Source: Clostridia bacterium (lineage in GTDB: Bacteria; Bacillota; Clostridia; Oscillospirales; CAG-272). From it: DNA of 43,185 nt. The position numbers were made by a program, and so were the translations under genes. Where the stretch lies: contig JAFTUH010000006.1 in NCBI GenBank assembly GCA_017466375.1, positions 1 to 43,185 on the forward strand, given 5' to 3'. Position 1 is the stretch's first letter. Each line of letters begins with the position of its first letter. Positions 8,915 through 15,261 of the stretch are shown piece after piece. The notes under the pieces are model-generated. The model worked only from the letters and a program-made list of their open reading frames with translations. It made no database searches and had not been told where the DNA came from.

Positions 8915-9564
8915 TCTGTTGTCTCCTTACTGTCACTGAACAAATTTTTTAGAAAAGGATTGTTCGTCCGTTCTTTTTCAAGTGTGGTGATCTCCCCATG
9001 GCCGGAGCAGACCGTATAATCGCCGGGCATTTTTACAATCCGGCGCAGAGAATCCGTCAAAACCTGCGCGTCACCGCTTGGCAGATCGGATCTGCCGATG
9101 CTGTTTTCAAACAGCGTATCCCCGGTAAAAAGGAACGTATCCGCCACAAGCGTGACTGAACCTGCCGTATGCCCGGGCGTATGCCGTACGAACACGGTAT
9201 TCTCTCCGAGCCGAAGGGCGTCGCCGCCCTTGAGCTGACCGTCAGCCTCGCGGTATGTCTCACCTTCACCGAAAAAGAGCGCAGAGGCATTTGCGTACGC
9301 ATCCGTCAGCATATGTGCGTCCTTACGGTGAATCATCAGCGGCGCACCCGTTTTGTCGCGAAGCGTATCTGCCGCAAAAATATGATCGAAGTGCCCGTGC
9401 GTCAGCCAGATCTGCGTGAGGGTAAGGGAATCCTCCGCAAGCACGCGCATAATCTCCTCTGCATCTGCGGACGGATCGATCACTGCAGCTTCGCGGCTGG
9501 TCTCATCAAACAGAATCCAGCAGTTAGACACATGTCCGCTTGTCGGTATCTTTCGGATCTCCAC
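8911..9564 (-). CDS. MBL-fold metallo-hydrolase (glyoxalase II-like)
   Basis: A 217-residue metallo-beta-lactamase-fold hydrolase, about the length of single-domain GloB-like proteins. The metal ligands are visible in order: THGHFDH (HxHxDH), HTPGHTAGS, FTGDTLF (Asp bridging ligand) and CSGHG near the C-terminus. The open frame extends to an ATG at 9624, but that ATG lies inside the promoter (-35 at 9618-9623). I chose GTG at 9564, with GGGGGAG 6 bases upstream, giving the natural family start VEIRKIPTSGHVSNCWIL. It is the first gene of the operon with gltX and glnS. The substrate is not determinable; hydroxyacylglutathione or a related thioester is typical of the family but unproven. Confidence 0.88.
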   Translation of the reverse strand: MEIRKIPTSGHVSNCWILFDETSREAAVIDPSADAEEIMRVLAEDSLTLTQIWLTHGHFDHIFAADTLRDKTGAPLMIHRKDAHMLTDAYANASALFFGEGETYREADGQLKGGDALRLGENTVFVRHTPGHTAGSVTLVADTFLFTGDTLFENSIGRSDLPSGDAQVLTDSLRRIVKMPGDYTVCSGHGEITTLEKERTNNPFLKNLFSDSKETTE

Positions 9565-9594
9565 AAAAATCTCCCCCACTTCAGTTTTCTTAAT

Positions 9595-9623
9595 ATTATA
9601 CCATATTGTACCCTTTTCGTCCA
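9595..9623 (-). promoter_or_regulatory. Promoter of the MBL-gltX-glnS operon
   Basis: Minus strand: TGGACG (9623-9618), a 17-base spacer, then a perfect TATAAT (9600-9595), 30 bases before the GTG start at 9564. Confidence 0.7.
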
Positions 9624-9694
9624 TAGGATTTTTCAGAAAACAGCGATTTTTTTGCAGATTTAGAATCTTTTCAGCGTAAAATATATTTACTCGG

Positions 9695-9723
9695 TTGCAA
9701 TCGGGCGAAAAATGTGATATACT
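9695..9723 (+). promoter_or_regulatory. Promoter of the DivIVA-like / XRE pair
   Basis: Plus strand: TTGCAA (9695-9700), a 17-base spacer, then TATACT (9718-9723), 47 bases before the ATG at 9771. It diverges from the MBL-gltX-glnS promoter. Confidence 0.7.
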
Positions 9724-9770
9724 TACAGTAATTGATTCCGCAAAAATTCAAAAAAGGAAGGAATCCTATC

Positions 9771-10529
9771 ATGAGCGATACGAAAAACGTCGCATTCCGT
9801 TCTGCCATCGGCGGCTACAACCGCGAAGACGTCAATCAGTATATTCTGACCATCAACCGCGAGCTGGAAGAAAAAGCCCTCGCCGCAGAGGAATCGGAGA
9901 AGAAAATCGAAGCAATTACCGAAGAGCTTGATGCGGCAAAAGCTGACAAAGATGCCTTGGAGGGGATTCAGGCATCCCTGCGCGAGTCGGTAGATCAGCT
10001 GAAAGAAGAAAACGAATCCCTGCGCGAAAAACTCGCCGCGGCTGAGGCAGAAAAAGCACAGCTTGCCGAGCGTCTCGCCGAAATGGAAAAATCCGCCGAG
10101 GAAGAGGAGAAATCCCAGAAATACGACCGCATCAGCGCACAGATCGGTGACATTATGATCAGCGCAAACACCTCTGCAGATGCAATCGTTGCGGCAGCCA
10201 ATACCCATGCGGCAAAGATCCTCTCGGATACGGAGAGCGAGGCGAACACGATCCGCACCCGTCTGAACGAACAGGCAACCGAAATGCTCGCGCACATCAG
10301 CGGAGAGCTGCACACGTCAGCGGAAAGCTGTATGTGCGAGCTGATAACGGCACTGTCGGAAATGCGCGACAATACGGCGGTACTGATCCAGGATTTCGAA
10401 AAACGCAGCCGCGATCTCTCCCTCAAGGTGGAATACTACCAGACTACACTCACGGAAACGATCCGCACAGCTCTCCGGGAGATGGATAAACAAAATCTGC
10501 TTTCCCCGTCCGGTGCTGACAGTCAGTAA
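9771..10529 (+). CDS. DivIVA-like coiled-coil protein
   Basis: A 252-residue cytoplasmic protein. The N-terminus AFRSAIGGYNREDVNQYI (residues 7-24) matches the DivIVA membrane-curvature-binding segment. Two coiled-coil stretches rich in Glu, Lys and Ala follow (about 28-110 and 120-230). DivIVA-family proteins mark division sites or poles and recruit partners; the role of this divergent member is inferred from family only. The ATG at 9771 follows AAAGGAAGGA by 8 bases; an upstream ATG at 9732 lacks an SD and is not used. The XRE regulator gene starts 5 bases after its stop, so the two are probably co-transcribed. Confidence 0.82.
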   Translation: MSDTKNVAFRSAIGGYNREDVNQYILTINRELEEKALAAEESEKKIEAITEELDAAKADKDALEGIQASLRESVDQLKEENESLREKLAAAEAEKAQLAERLAEMEKSAEEEEKSQKYDRISAQIGDIMISANTSADAIVAAANTHAAKILSDTESEANTIRTRLNEQATEMLAHISGELHTSAESCMCELITALSEMRDNTAVLIQDFEKRSRDLSLKVEYYQTTLTETIRTALREMDKQNLLSPSGADSQ

Positions 10530-10534
10530 CCGTT

Positions 10535-11431
10535 ATGAGCGAACACAACAAGCGTATCGGTGAGAGAATCCGCACCCTGCGGCTAAGCAAAAACATCACG
10601 CAATCGGAGCTTTGCGCAGATTTCATCACACGGAATATGCTCAGTCTGATCGAAAACGGCGCCGCCTCCCCCTCCCTTGCCACACTCACGGAACTTGCCC
10701 GTCGGCTGGATGTGCCCGTCGGTTTCTTCTTTGCGGACAGTGATAAAGAAACCGCCCGTTTTTCCAAAATGGGAATGATCGACCGTCTGCAGACGCTGTA
10801 TCTCTCCGGTGAATATGCCGCCTGTCTGGAAGCGTGCTCGGCTCTTTCCTCCCCCGACGACGAGATTGCCCTTTTGTCACTACGCTGCTCCTTTGCTTTG
10901 GCGAAAAGTGCCTTTGACAGCTGTGCGCTTGCCAGTGCCTCGGCGTATCTGGAACGCGCCGCACAGTTTGCCTCGGCTACGGTCTATGCCAATCCTGCCG
11001 TGCTCCCGACGATCCGCTGTCTCAGAATGCTCATTCAGGCAGCCGGTCAGGAGGAGATTCCAAAAACGCTGGCCTCTGAACTGACGGCAGAATCCACACT
11101 GATTCCGGCTGAGTTTACCGTATACGTCCGTGCCTTGTGTGCACTGGATGAAGGGGACACGAAAACAGCTCTCACCCTGTACGAAAGCGGACTGATCCGC
11201 TCCGGCGTGTATCTGGATTTTCTGAACGCCTGGATTCTTTTCATAAACGGGGATACCGAAAAGGCGTTTCCGATTCTGAAGAAAGTTCTTCTGTCCGGCA
11301 GTACGGGATTCTTCACCAGATATCACGTGCTGACCGCGCTGGAATCCTGTGCACGGGTAGCGGGGGATTTCAAAACGGCGTATCAATATTCGGCGCAAAA
11401 GGTACGTCTGCTGGAAAACTACGCAAAATAA
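10535..11431 (+). CDS. XRE-family transcriptional regulator with TPR-like C-terminal domain
   Basis: A 298-residue regulator. An XRE helix-turn-helix occupies about residues 7-62 (IGERIRTLRLSKNITQSEL, then the recognition-helix region RNMLSLIENGAASPSLATLTELARRLDV). The remaining 230 residues are alpha-helical with a TPR-like pattern of paired helices (for example ALCALDEGDTKTALTLYESG). This architecture resembles peptide-responsive regulators of the RRNPP type, but I find no adjacent peptide gene. There is no clear SD; the gene begins 5 bases after the DivIVA-like stop, suggesting translational coupling. The target genes are unknown, and the DivIVA-like partner is the only linked candidate. 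Confidence 0.82.
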   Translation: MSEHNKRIGERIRTLRLSKNITQSELCADFITRNMLSLIENGAASPSLATLTELARRLDVPVGFFFADSDKETARFSKMGMIDRLQTLYLSGEYAACLEACSALSSPDDEIALLSLRCSFALAKSAFDSCALASASAYLERAAQFASATVYANPAVLPTIRCLRMLIQAAGQEEIPKTLASELTAESTLIPAEFTVYVRALCALDEGDTKTALTLYESGLIRSGVYLDFLNAWILFINGDTEKAFPILKKVLLSGSTGFFTRYHVLTALESCARVAGDFKTAYQYSAQKVRLLENYAK

Positions 11432-11438
11432 GAAACAA

Positions 11439-11468
11439 AGACATCCGCAAGCATCGCGGATGTCTTTT
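11439..11468. terminator. Bidirectional terminator between convergent operons
   Basis: AGACATCCGC (11439-11448) and GCGGATGTCT (11456-11465) make a perfect 10-base-pair stem with a 7-base loop. T-rich sequence follows on the plus strand, and AAAG at the base gives a CTTTG tail on the minus strand. It lies between the stops of the XRE gene and the XpaC gene. Confidence 0.85.
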
Positions 11469-11470
11469 CT

Positions 11471-12601
11471 TTATTCAGGTTTGGAAAAATCCGTGTTTTC
11501 CTTCAAGCCGTCGCGGCGCATCATCTGCTCAAGGACTTCGATATCGCTGGAGATATCGACGTTCTCCGCACCGTAGAGGAGATCCAGCTGGGTTTCAAAT
11601 CCGGCGACGAGCATATCGAGCGTTTTTTCGATATTCTCCTTCGTTTCACGCATGTTTTTCCCCACCACGCCGACACGCTCGATCCGGCTGTAGGATTCCA
11701 GCAGCTTCAGCGTTGTCGGCAGGTAATAATTCATGAACGTGCGGAGCTGATTCTTCTTATCGGGAAAATCCGCGACGTATTCGAACATATGGCGCGTGAT
11801 TTTCTCAATGCGCACAATGCGGTTGGAGACAGGTACGTCCGCAATCAGATCGTCCAGCTCGCGCATCCGTCGGAGAATCGCGTCATAATCCTCACAGCCG
11901 ACCGATGCTGCGCCGGCATCCGCTGTTTTTGCGCCGCTCGGCTGACTCGATTCCGTATGCGTCTCGGGCAGTGCCTCGGGAAAACGCATAAAGCACTGCA
12001 GTGCTTCATCAATATAGGCACGGGGACCAAACACGCCGTCGTCAATCATCACCTGCAAATCATGCCTTGCAGCGGAAAGACGGCACGATGCCACAGCGGC
12101 AAGCTTTTGCAAAGGAACGCTGTCACTGAGACCGATGATTGCGAGAAAACGGGAACGGTTCTCCTCGTGGCGGCGGCTGAAATACGAAGCGATCGCAAAT
12201 GCACTGCCGGCAAGCGTAAAAAACAGTGCCGCGGAAAGCTCGTCGCGGCCCAATCCTTCAACGATAGACGTAATCCAGAAAAGTGCCGCGATCGCCCACA
12301 GAATCACAGCGACCAGACGAAAGCTCTTACTGCGGCGTTTCAGCTTTTTCTGTTTTGTATACTGTCTTTTCGGTGCCGCGTGATTCTGCTCTTTCCGGAT
12401 CTCCTCCGCTGTCTCAGAAACCGTGAACGTGCCCAAGCCCATATAATCCGCCAATTTCGGCAGATGCTTTCGGATCATATCAGTAATTTCCGTCGGGAAC
12501 AGCTTGATGATTGCCAGCACAACACCAACGGGGGCAGCACAAGCCAAAGCCACTATCACTGCCCACCACGGAATATTGGCACCAAATTTCTTACCGCGCA
12601 T
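11471..12601 (-). CDS. XpaC-family membrane protein (5-bromo-4-chloroindolyl phosphate hydrolysis family)
   Basis: A 376-residue membrane protein. One N-terminal membrane segment lies at about residues 12-34, followed by a basic stretch (KRQYTKQKKLKRRSK). A helical hairpin of two membrane segments lies at about 95-145. A cytoplasmic region with a winged-helix-like segment (LQKLAAVASCRLSAARHDLQVMI) follows, then the XpaC signature near the C-terminus (TFMNYYLPTTLKLLESY). XpaC was named from an indolyl-phosphate phenotype in Bacillus; its biochemical role is unknown and it often occurs with TelA, which is absent here. I chose ATG 12601 because GGAGG lies 5 bases upstream; the ATG at 12613 contains that SD. 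It is the last gene of the blaI operon. Confidence 0.82.
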   Translation of the reverse strand: MRGKKFGANIPWWAVIVALACAAPVGVVLAIIKLFPTEITDMIRKHLPKLADYMGLGTFTVSETAEEIRKEQNHAAPKRQYTKQKKLKRRSKSFRLVAVILWAIAALFWITSIVEGLGRDELSAALFFTLAGSAFAIASYFSRRHEENRSRFLAIIGLSDSVPLQKLAAVASCRLSAARHDLQVMIDDGVFGPRAYIDEALQCFMRFPEALPETHTESSQPSGAKTADAGAASVGCEDYDAILRRMRELDDLIADVPVSNRIVRIEKITRHMFEYVADFPDKKNQLRTFMNYYLPTTLKLLESYSRIERVGVVGKNMRETKENIEKTLDMLVAGFETQLDLLYGAENVDISSDIEVLEQMMRRDGLKENTDFSKPE

Positions 12602-12619
12602 ATACGCCTCCATCTATTG

Positions 12620-13381
12620 TCACAGTTCCGCACAGATGCGGTACAGGTATGCATTTCCTTCTTTTCCCACGCGCTCGATAGCGCCGACGTCCATGAGGAC
12701 ACGGATCACGGCACTGACCGCCCTGCCCTTATACTTCATCTCCGCGCAAAGCTGTTTGGAGGTAAAAACCTCATCCGCCTCAAAAGGAAGAAGGGCTGTA
12801 AAATCCTCCGCCGAACGGAAATCGTAGATTTCAAACAAATCGACCGGAATGCGCTCGTACCGCGTTGAGCCCCGCTTGCGTGATCTGCTTCGCCGTCCGT
12901 CCAACATACGGTACTCCTCGATTTCCAAAAGCACCGCGCGCACCGTCAGATTCTCATGTGTCAGATATTTCCGGATGAACACCATTTCCGGCACGACGTC
13001 GAATATCTTGCCGGCTTTGGGAGAGCGGTTTTTCTTGCCGATCTCCGCACTCTCCGGCTCAATCCACGAAATCCACTTCGTTTTCGCGATCGGGAACACA
13101 AGGGTAACCGGATACAGGGGCAAAAAAGCCTCCAGCTTTTCCTGCAGGGAAGCAAAGCCGGAGGTTTGAATCTCGATAATTCCGTTAGCGTTACAGATAT
13201 CGGCAACGAATCCCTCAACCGAAACCTCCTGGCACGATGCATCCGGCTCGAAATAATTCTTCAGAACACGGTGCAATGTCTTTTCCTTATAGGTTCCGAT
13301 ATTGAATCGGGAATGGGCGCTCGTGCTTGCCTCATACGCAAGCTGCAGTAAAGCAGGGCGTCGGATATCGATATATGCCAT
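12620..13381 (-). CDS. Uncharacterised PD-(D/E)XK-like protein with C-terminal winged helix
   Basis: I do not recognise a named function for this 253-residue protein. Residues 29-75 show a nuclease-fold-like pattern: a helix with Glu33 (YKEKTLHRVLKNYF), then a strand with Asp61 (GFVADICNANG), then GIIEIQT giving Glu70 and Gln72. This is the D-(X)n-ExQ form of the PD-(D/E)XK core, in which the usual Lys is Gln, so catalytic ability is uncertain. A basic linker RRSRSRKRGS lies at about 163-172. The C-terminal 60 residues look like a winged helix (FTSKQLCAEMKYKGRAVSAVIRVLMDVGAIERVG). It starts 3 bases after the blaI stop and ends 18 bases before the XpaC start. DNA binding with or without cleavage is inferred. 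Confidence 0.6.
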   Translation of the reverse strand: MAYIDIRRPALLQLAYEASTSAHSRFNIGTYKEKTLHRVLKNYFEPDASCQEVSVEGFVADICNANGIIEIQTSGFASLQEKLEAFLPLYPVTLVFPIAKTKWISWIEPESAEIGKKNRSPKAGKIFDVVPEMVFIRKYLTHENLTVRAVLLEIEEYRMLDGRRSRSRKRGSTRYERIPVDLFEIYDFRSAEDFTALLPFEADEVFTSKQLCAEMKYKGRAVSAVIRVLMDVGAIERVGKEGNAYLYRICAEL

Positions 13382-13384
13382 ATA

Positions 13385-13816
13385 TCAATACTTGGTTTTG
13401 AGCCACTGCAGAAGCTCGTCAATATCATCCTCGGAGAGCTTGCTCTCGCCGTAGAGTGCATCCATCATGCGGACAAACGAGCCGCCGTGGTACTGATTGA
13501 CAAACTGACGCGATGCTGCACTGATATAATCTGCCTGACGGGCAACAGGCGTGTAATACCGTTCTTTGCCCTTCTTTTCGGACGTTACGTATCCGCGCTC
13601 TTCCAGGCGGACAAGGAATGAAATCAGTGTCGGCGCCTTCCAGCCGCGCACACGTCCGACCATCTCCATGAGATACGCCGTGTTGACGGGAGGCTCACCT
13701 GCCCATACTGCCTGCATTACCTCGAACTCGGCATCGGGAAGTTTCTTTGTATAATCAATAACTCGCTCGGTAATTTCCGGCGAAACAGTGCCGGCTAAAG
13801 TGGAATCCACAGTCAT
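13385..13816 (-). CDS. BlaI/MecI/CopY-family transcriptional repressor
   Basis: A 143-residue winged-helix repressor. The BlaI pattern is clear from about residue 26: LPDAEFEVMQAVW, VRGWKAPTLISFLVRLEERGYV, and the wing KKGKERYYTPVA, followed by a dimerisation tail. BlaI proteins bind TACA/TGTA dyads and are usually inactivated by the BlaR1 sensor protease; no blaR1-like gene is adjacent. The promoter carries a palindrome suited to autorepression. The 25 residues before the conserved core are longer than usual, and the only strong SD (AAAGGAGG) lies about 30 bases upstream of the first ATG, so the start is uncertain. It is the first gene of a three-gene operon. Confidence 0.86.
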   Translation of the reverse strand: MTVDSTLAGTVSPEITERVIDYTKKLPDAEFEVMQAVWAGEPPVNTAYLMEMVGRVRGWKAPTLISFLVRLEERGYVTSEKKGKERYYTPVARQADYISAASRQFVNQYHGGSFVRMMDALYGESKLSEDDIDELLQWLKTKY

Positions 13817-13907
13817 GCTGAAAACGCAGTCCGTATACCGACCGCAACCTCCTTTTGATAGCTTTGTCCGAAAACGGTATGTGCCGAAAATGATCCGTTC
13901 AGACAGG

Positions 13908-13927
13908 GTGTATTAAATATTATACAC
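13908..13927. promoter_or_regulatory. Palindromic operator over the blaI -10 box
   Basis: GTGTATTAAATATTATACAC has inverted half-sites GTGTAT and ATACAC, which contain the TGTA/TACA core typical of BlaI operators. It covers the -10 box of the blaI promoter, the right position for autorepression. The assignment to BlaI is inferred. Confidence 0.6.
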
Positions 13928-13947
13928 TCGCCTAACTCATTTGTCAA
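13919..13947 (-). promoter_or_regulatory. Perfect consensus promoter of the blaI operon
   Basis: Minus strand: TTGACA (13947-13942), a 17-base spacer, then TATAAT (13924-13919). The untranslated leader is about 95 bases long. Confidence 0.9.
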
Positions 13948-13971
13948 CAGGATTTTTACATAATTTCGTCA

Positions 13972-14020
13972 AAAAAACGACCTTTTTTTAATTTTACACA
14001 TTTGTCTTACGTCGTTTTTT
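13972..14020. repeat. Inverted repeat between divergent blaI and ROK promoters
   Basis: AAAAAACGAC (13972-13981) and GTCGTTTTTT (14011-14020) are perfect 10-base inverted arms with a 29-base, AT-rich centre. They lie upstream of both promoters in a 325-base gene-free stretch (13817-14141). They could be an operator pair or a curved-DNA element; no gene is visible here. Apart from the two promoters and their palindromes, I see nothing else in this gap. Confidence 0.5.
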
Positions 14021-14081
14021 CACAAAAAATTCGCTTCTGCGGCTCTTTTCTCCTTTCTGCGGCAAAATGCGTCTTCAGCTC

Positions 14082-14110
14082 TTGACTTGCCTTTCTTTAT
14101 TGATTATAAT
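14082..14110 (+). promoter_or_regulatory. Promoter of the ROK regulator gene
   Basis: TTGACT (14082-14087), a 17-base spacer, then TATAAT (14105-14110), 32 bases before the start codon. Confidence 0.88.
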
Positions 14111-14115
14111 TATAA
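14104..14115. promoter_or_regulatory. Palindrome over the ROK gene -10 box
   Basis: TTATAATTATAA is a perfect 12-base palindrome overlapping the -10 element. It is a candidate autoregulatory operator for the ROK repressor, although AT-rich -10 regions produce such palindromes fairly often by chance. Confidence 0.35.
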
Positions 14116-14141
14116 ACAGGAGTTAAAAACGGAGGTGCATC

Positions 14142-15209
14142 ATGCAGAGCATCAACCAAAAAAGCATCCGCTGGGAAAGCGTGAAAAGCATATTCAACGT
14201 GATTGCCGACGCGGAGAAGATCAGCCGTGCTGACATCGCTGAGGCGACGGGACTGAGTCTGATGACAGTCGGTAAGATTGCTGATGCGCTTACGGAGCTC
14301 GGCATCGTGCGGCAGTCTAAAGAGTCCAGAAACGCTGCCGGACGACGGGCGGGAATTCTGTCACTCTCCCCCAACTACTGCGCGCTGATTCTTGATTTTA
14401 CGGGGGCAGTTCTATCCTTCTCCGTCCTCACCGCAGGTCTTCATTTACATAAAGAGATCCCCTGTTCCTATAACGGAAGCTTTACCTATGAAGAAACCGT
14501 CGGACTCTTTCTGAAGGAAGCACAGGCGTACATGACCTCCCTTGATACATTCACCTGCATGGGTATCGGTGTGGCACTTCCCGCGCCGCTCGATCACCGA
14601 AGCCGCTGTGCCCGTGTAGACGCGCGATCTCCGCTGTACGGGCTTCCGATTGCGGCAAAAGTCCGCCAAGCCTTCCCTGCCCTCCCTGTTTATTTCGAGA
14701 CATCTGTATACGCGGCTGCGATCTCAAACGTGCTGGATGTGTCAGAACACGCAGACCAGGTGATCCTATACTGCTTTACTGCCGACGGATGCGTGCAGGG
14801 CGCGATATCCCAAGGCGGCGTCATCCTGCGCGGGTCTCACGGGGTTGCCGGCAACTTTGGAAGGATGGCACTCTCACGCGGACGGACGCTTGCCTCCGCG
14901 ATCCGTAAAGAGAATCCGATCCGCGACAATGCGGCAGAGATAGCCAAGATGCTGCACAACGTGATTCTGACCGTGGATCCGGATACGGTTGCGTTTGAAA
15001 GTGAGCTGCCGGGCAGCACGAACGCGTTTATCGATCTGCTGAAGGAGGAGCTTTGCACGCAGTACGGTTACACCGAGGACACCCTGCCCGTCTTCAAGTA
15101 CAGTCAATGCCCGTACCGGCACGCCCACCGCGGTCTGGCACTGCAAATCCGCGAGGCCTATCTCTACCGGGAAATCATAGGCGAGGACATTCAATATATA
15201 CGCGACTGA
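14142..15209 (+). CDS. ROK-family transcriptional regulator
   Basis: A 355-residue regulator of the NagC/XylR type. A winged helix-turn-helix at about residues 10-62 (ISRADIAEATGLSLMTVGKIADALTELGIVRQ) is followed by an ATPase-fold ROK domain (GIGVALPAP, VYFETSVYAAA, GVILRGSHGVAGNFG). The normal ROK zinc motif (CxCGxxGCxE) after the GHI/GHM-like helix is missing; the segment reads NFGRMALSRGRTLASAIR, so sugar-kinase activity is unlikely and sugar binding may be altered. The ATG at 14142 has GGAGG 7 bases upstream. It is monocistronic, with its own promoter and terminator. The downstream convergent NahK-like kinase is a plausible linked sugar function, but nothing in the sequence shows that it is a target. 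Confidence 0.85.
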   Translation: MQSINQKSIRWESVKSIFNVIADAEKISRADIAEATGLSLMTVGKIADALTELGIVRQSKESRNAAGRRAGILSLSPNYCALILDFTGAVLSFSVLTAGLHLHKEIPCSYNGSFTYEETVGLFLKEAQAYMTSLDTFTCMGIGVALPAPLDHRSRCARVDARSPLYGLPIAAKVRQAFPALPVYFETSVYAAAISNVLDVSEHADQVILYCFTADGCVQGAISQGGVILRGSHGVAGNFGRMALSRGRTLASAIRKENPIRDNAAEIAKMLHNVILTVDPDTVAFESELPGSTNAFIDLLKEELCTQYGYTEDTLPVFKYSQCPYRHAHRGLALQIREAYLYREIIGEDIQYIRD

Positions 15210-15222
15210 ACAACAAAACATG

Positions 15223-15248
15223 AAAAGGGAGACAACCGTCTCCCTTTT
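15223..15248. terminator. Bidirectional terminator between ROK and NahK-like genes
   Basis: AAAAGGGAGAC (15223-15233) and GTCTCCCTTTT (15238-15248) form a perfect 11-base-pair stem with a 4-base loop AACC. TGTTTTT follows on the plus strand and A/T-rich arms serve the minus strand. Confidence 0.9.
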
Positions 15249-15261
15249 GTTTTTATGCAGT

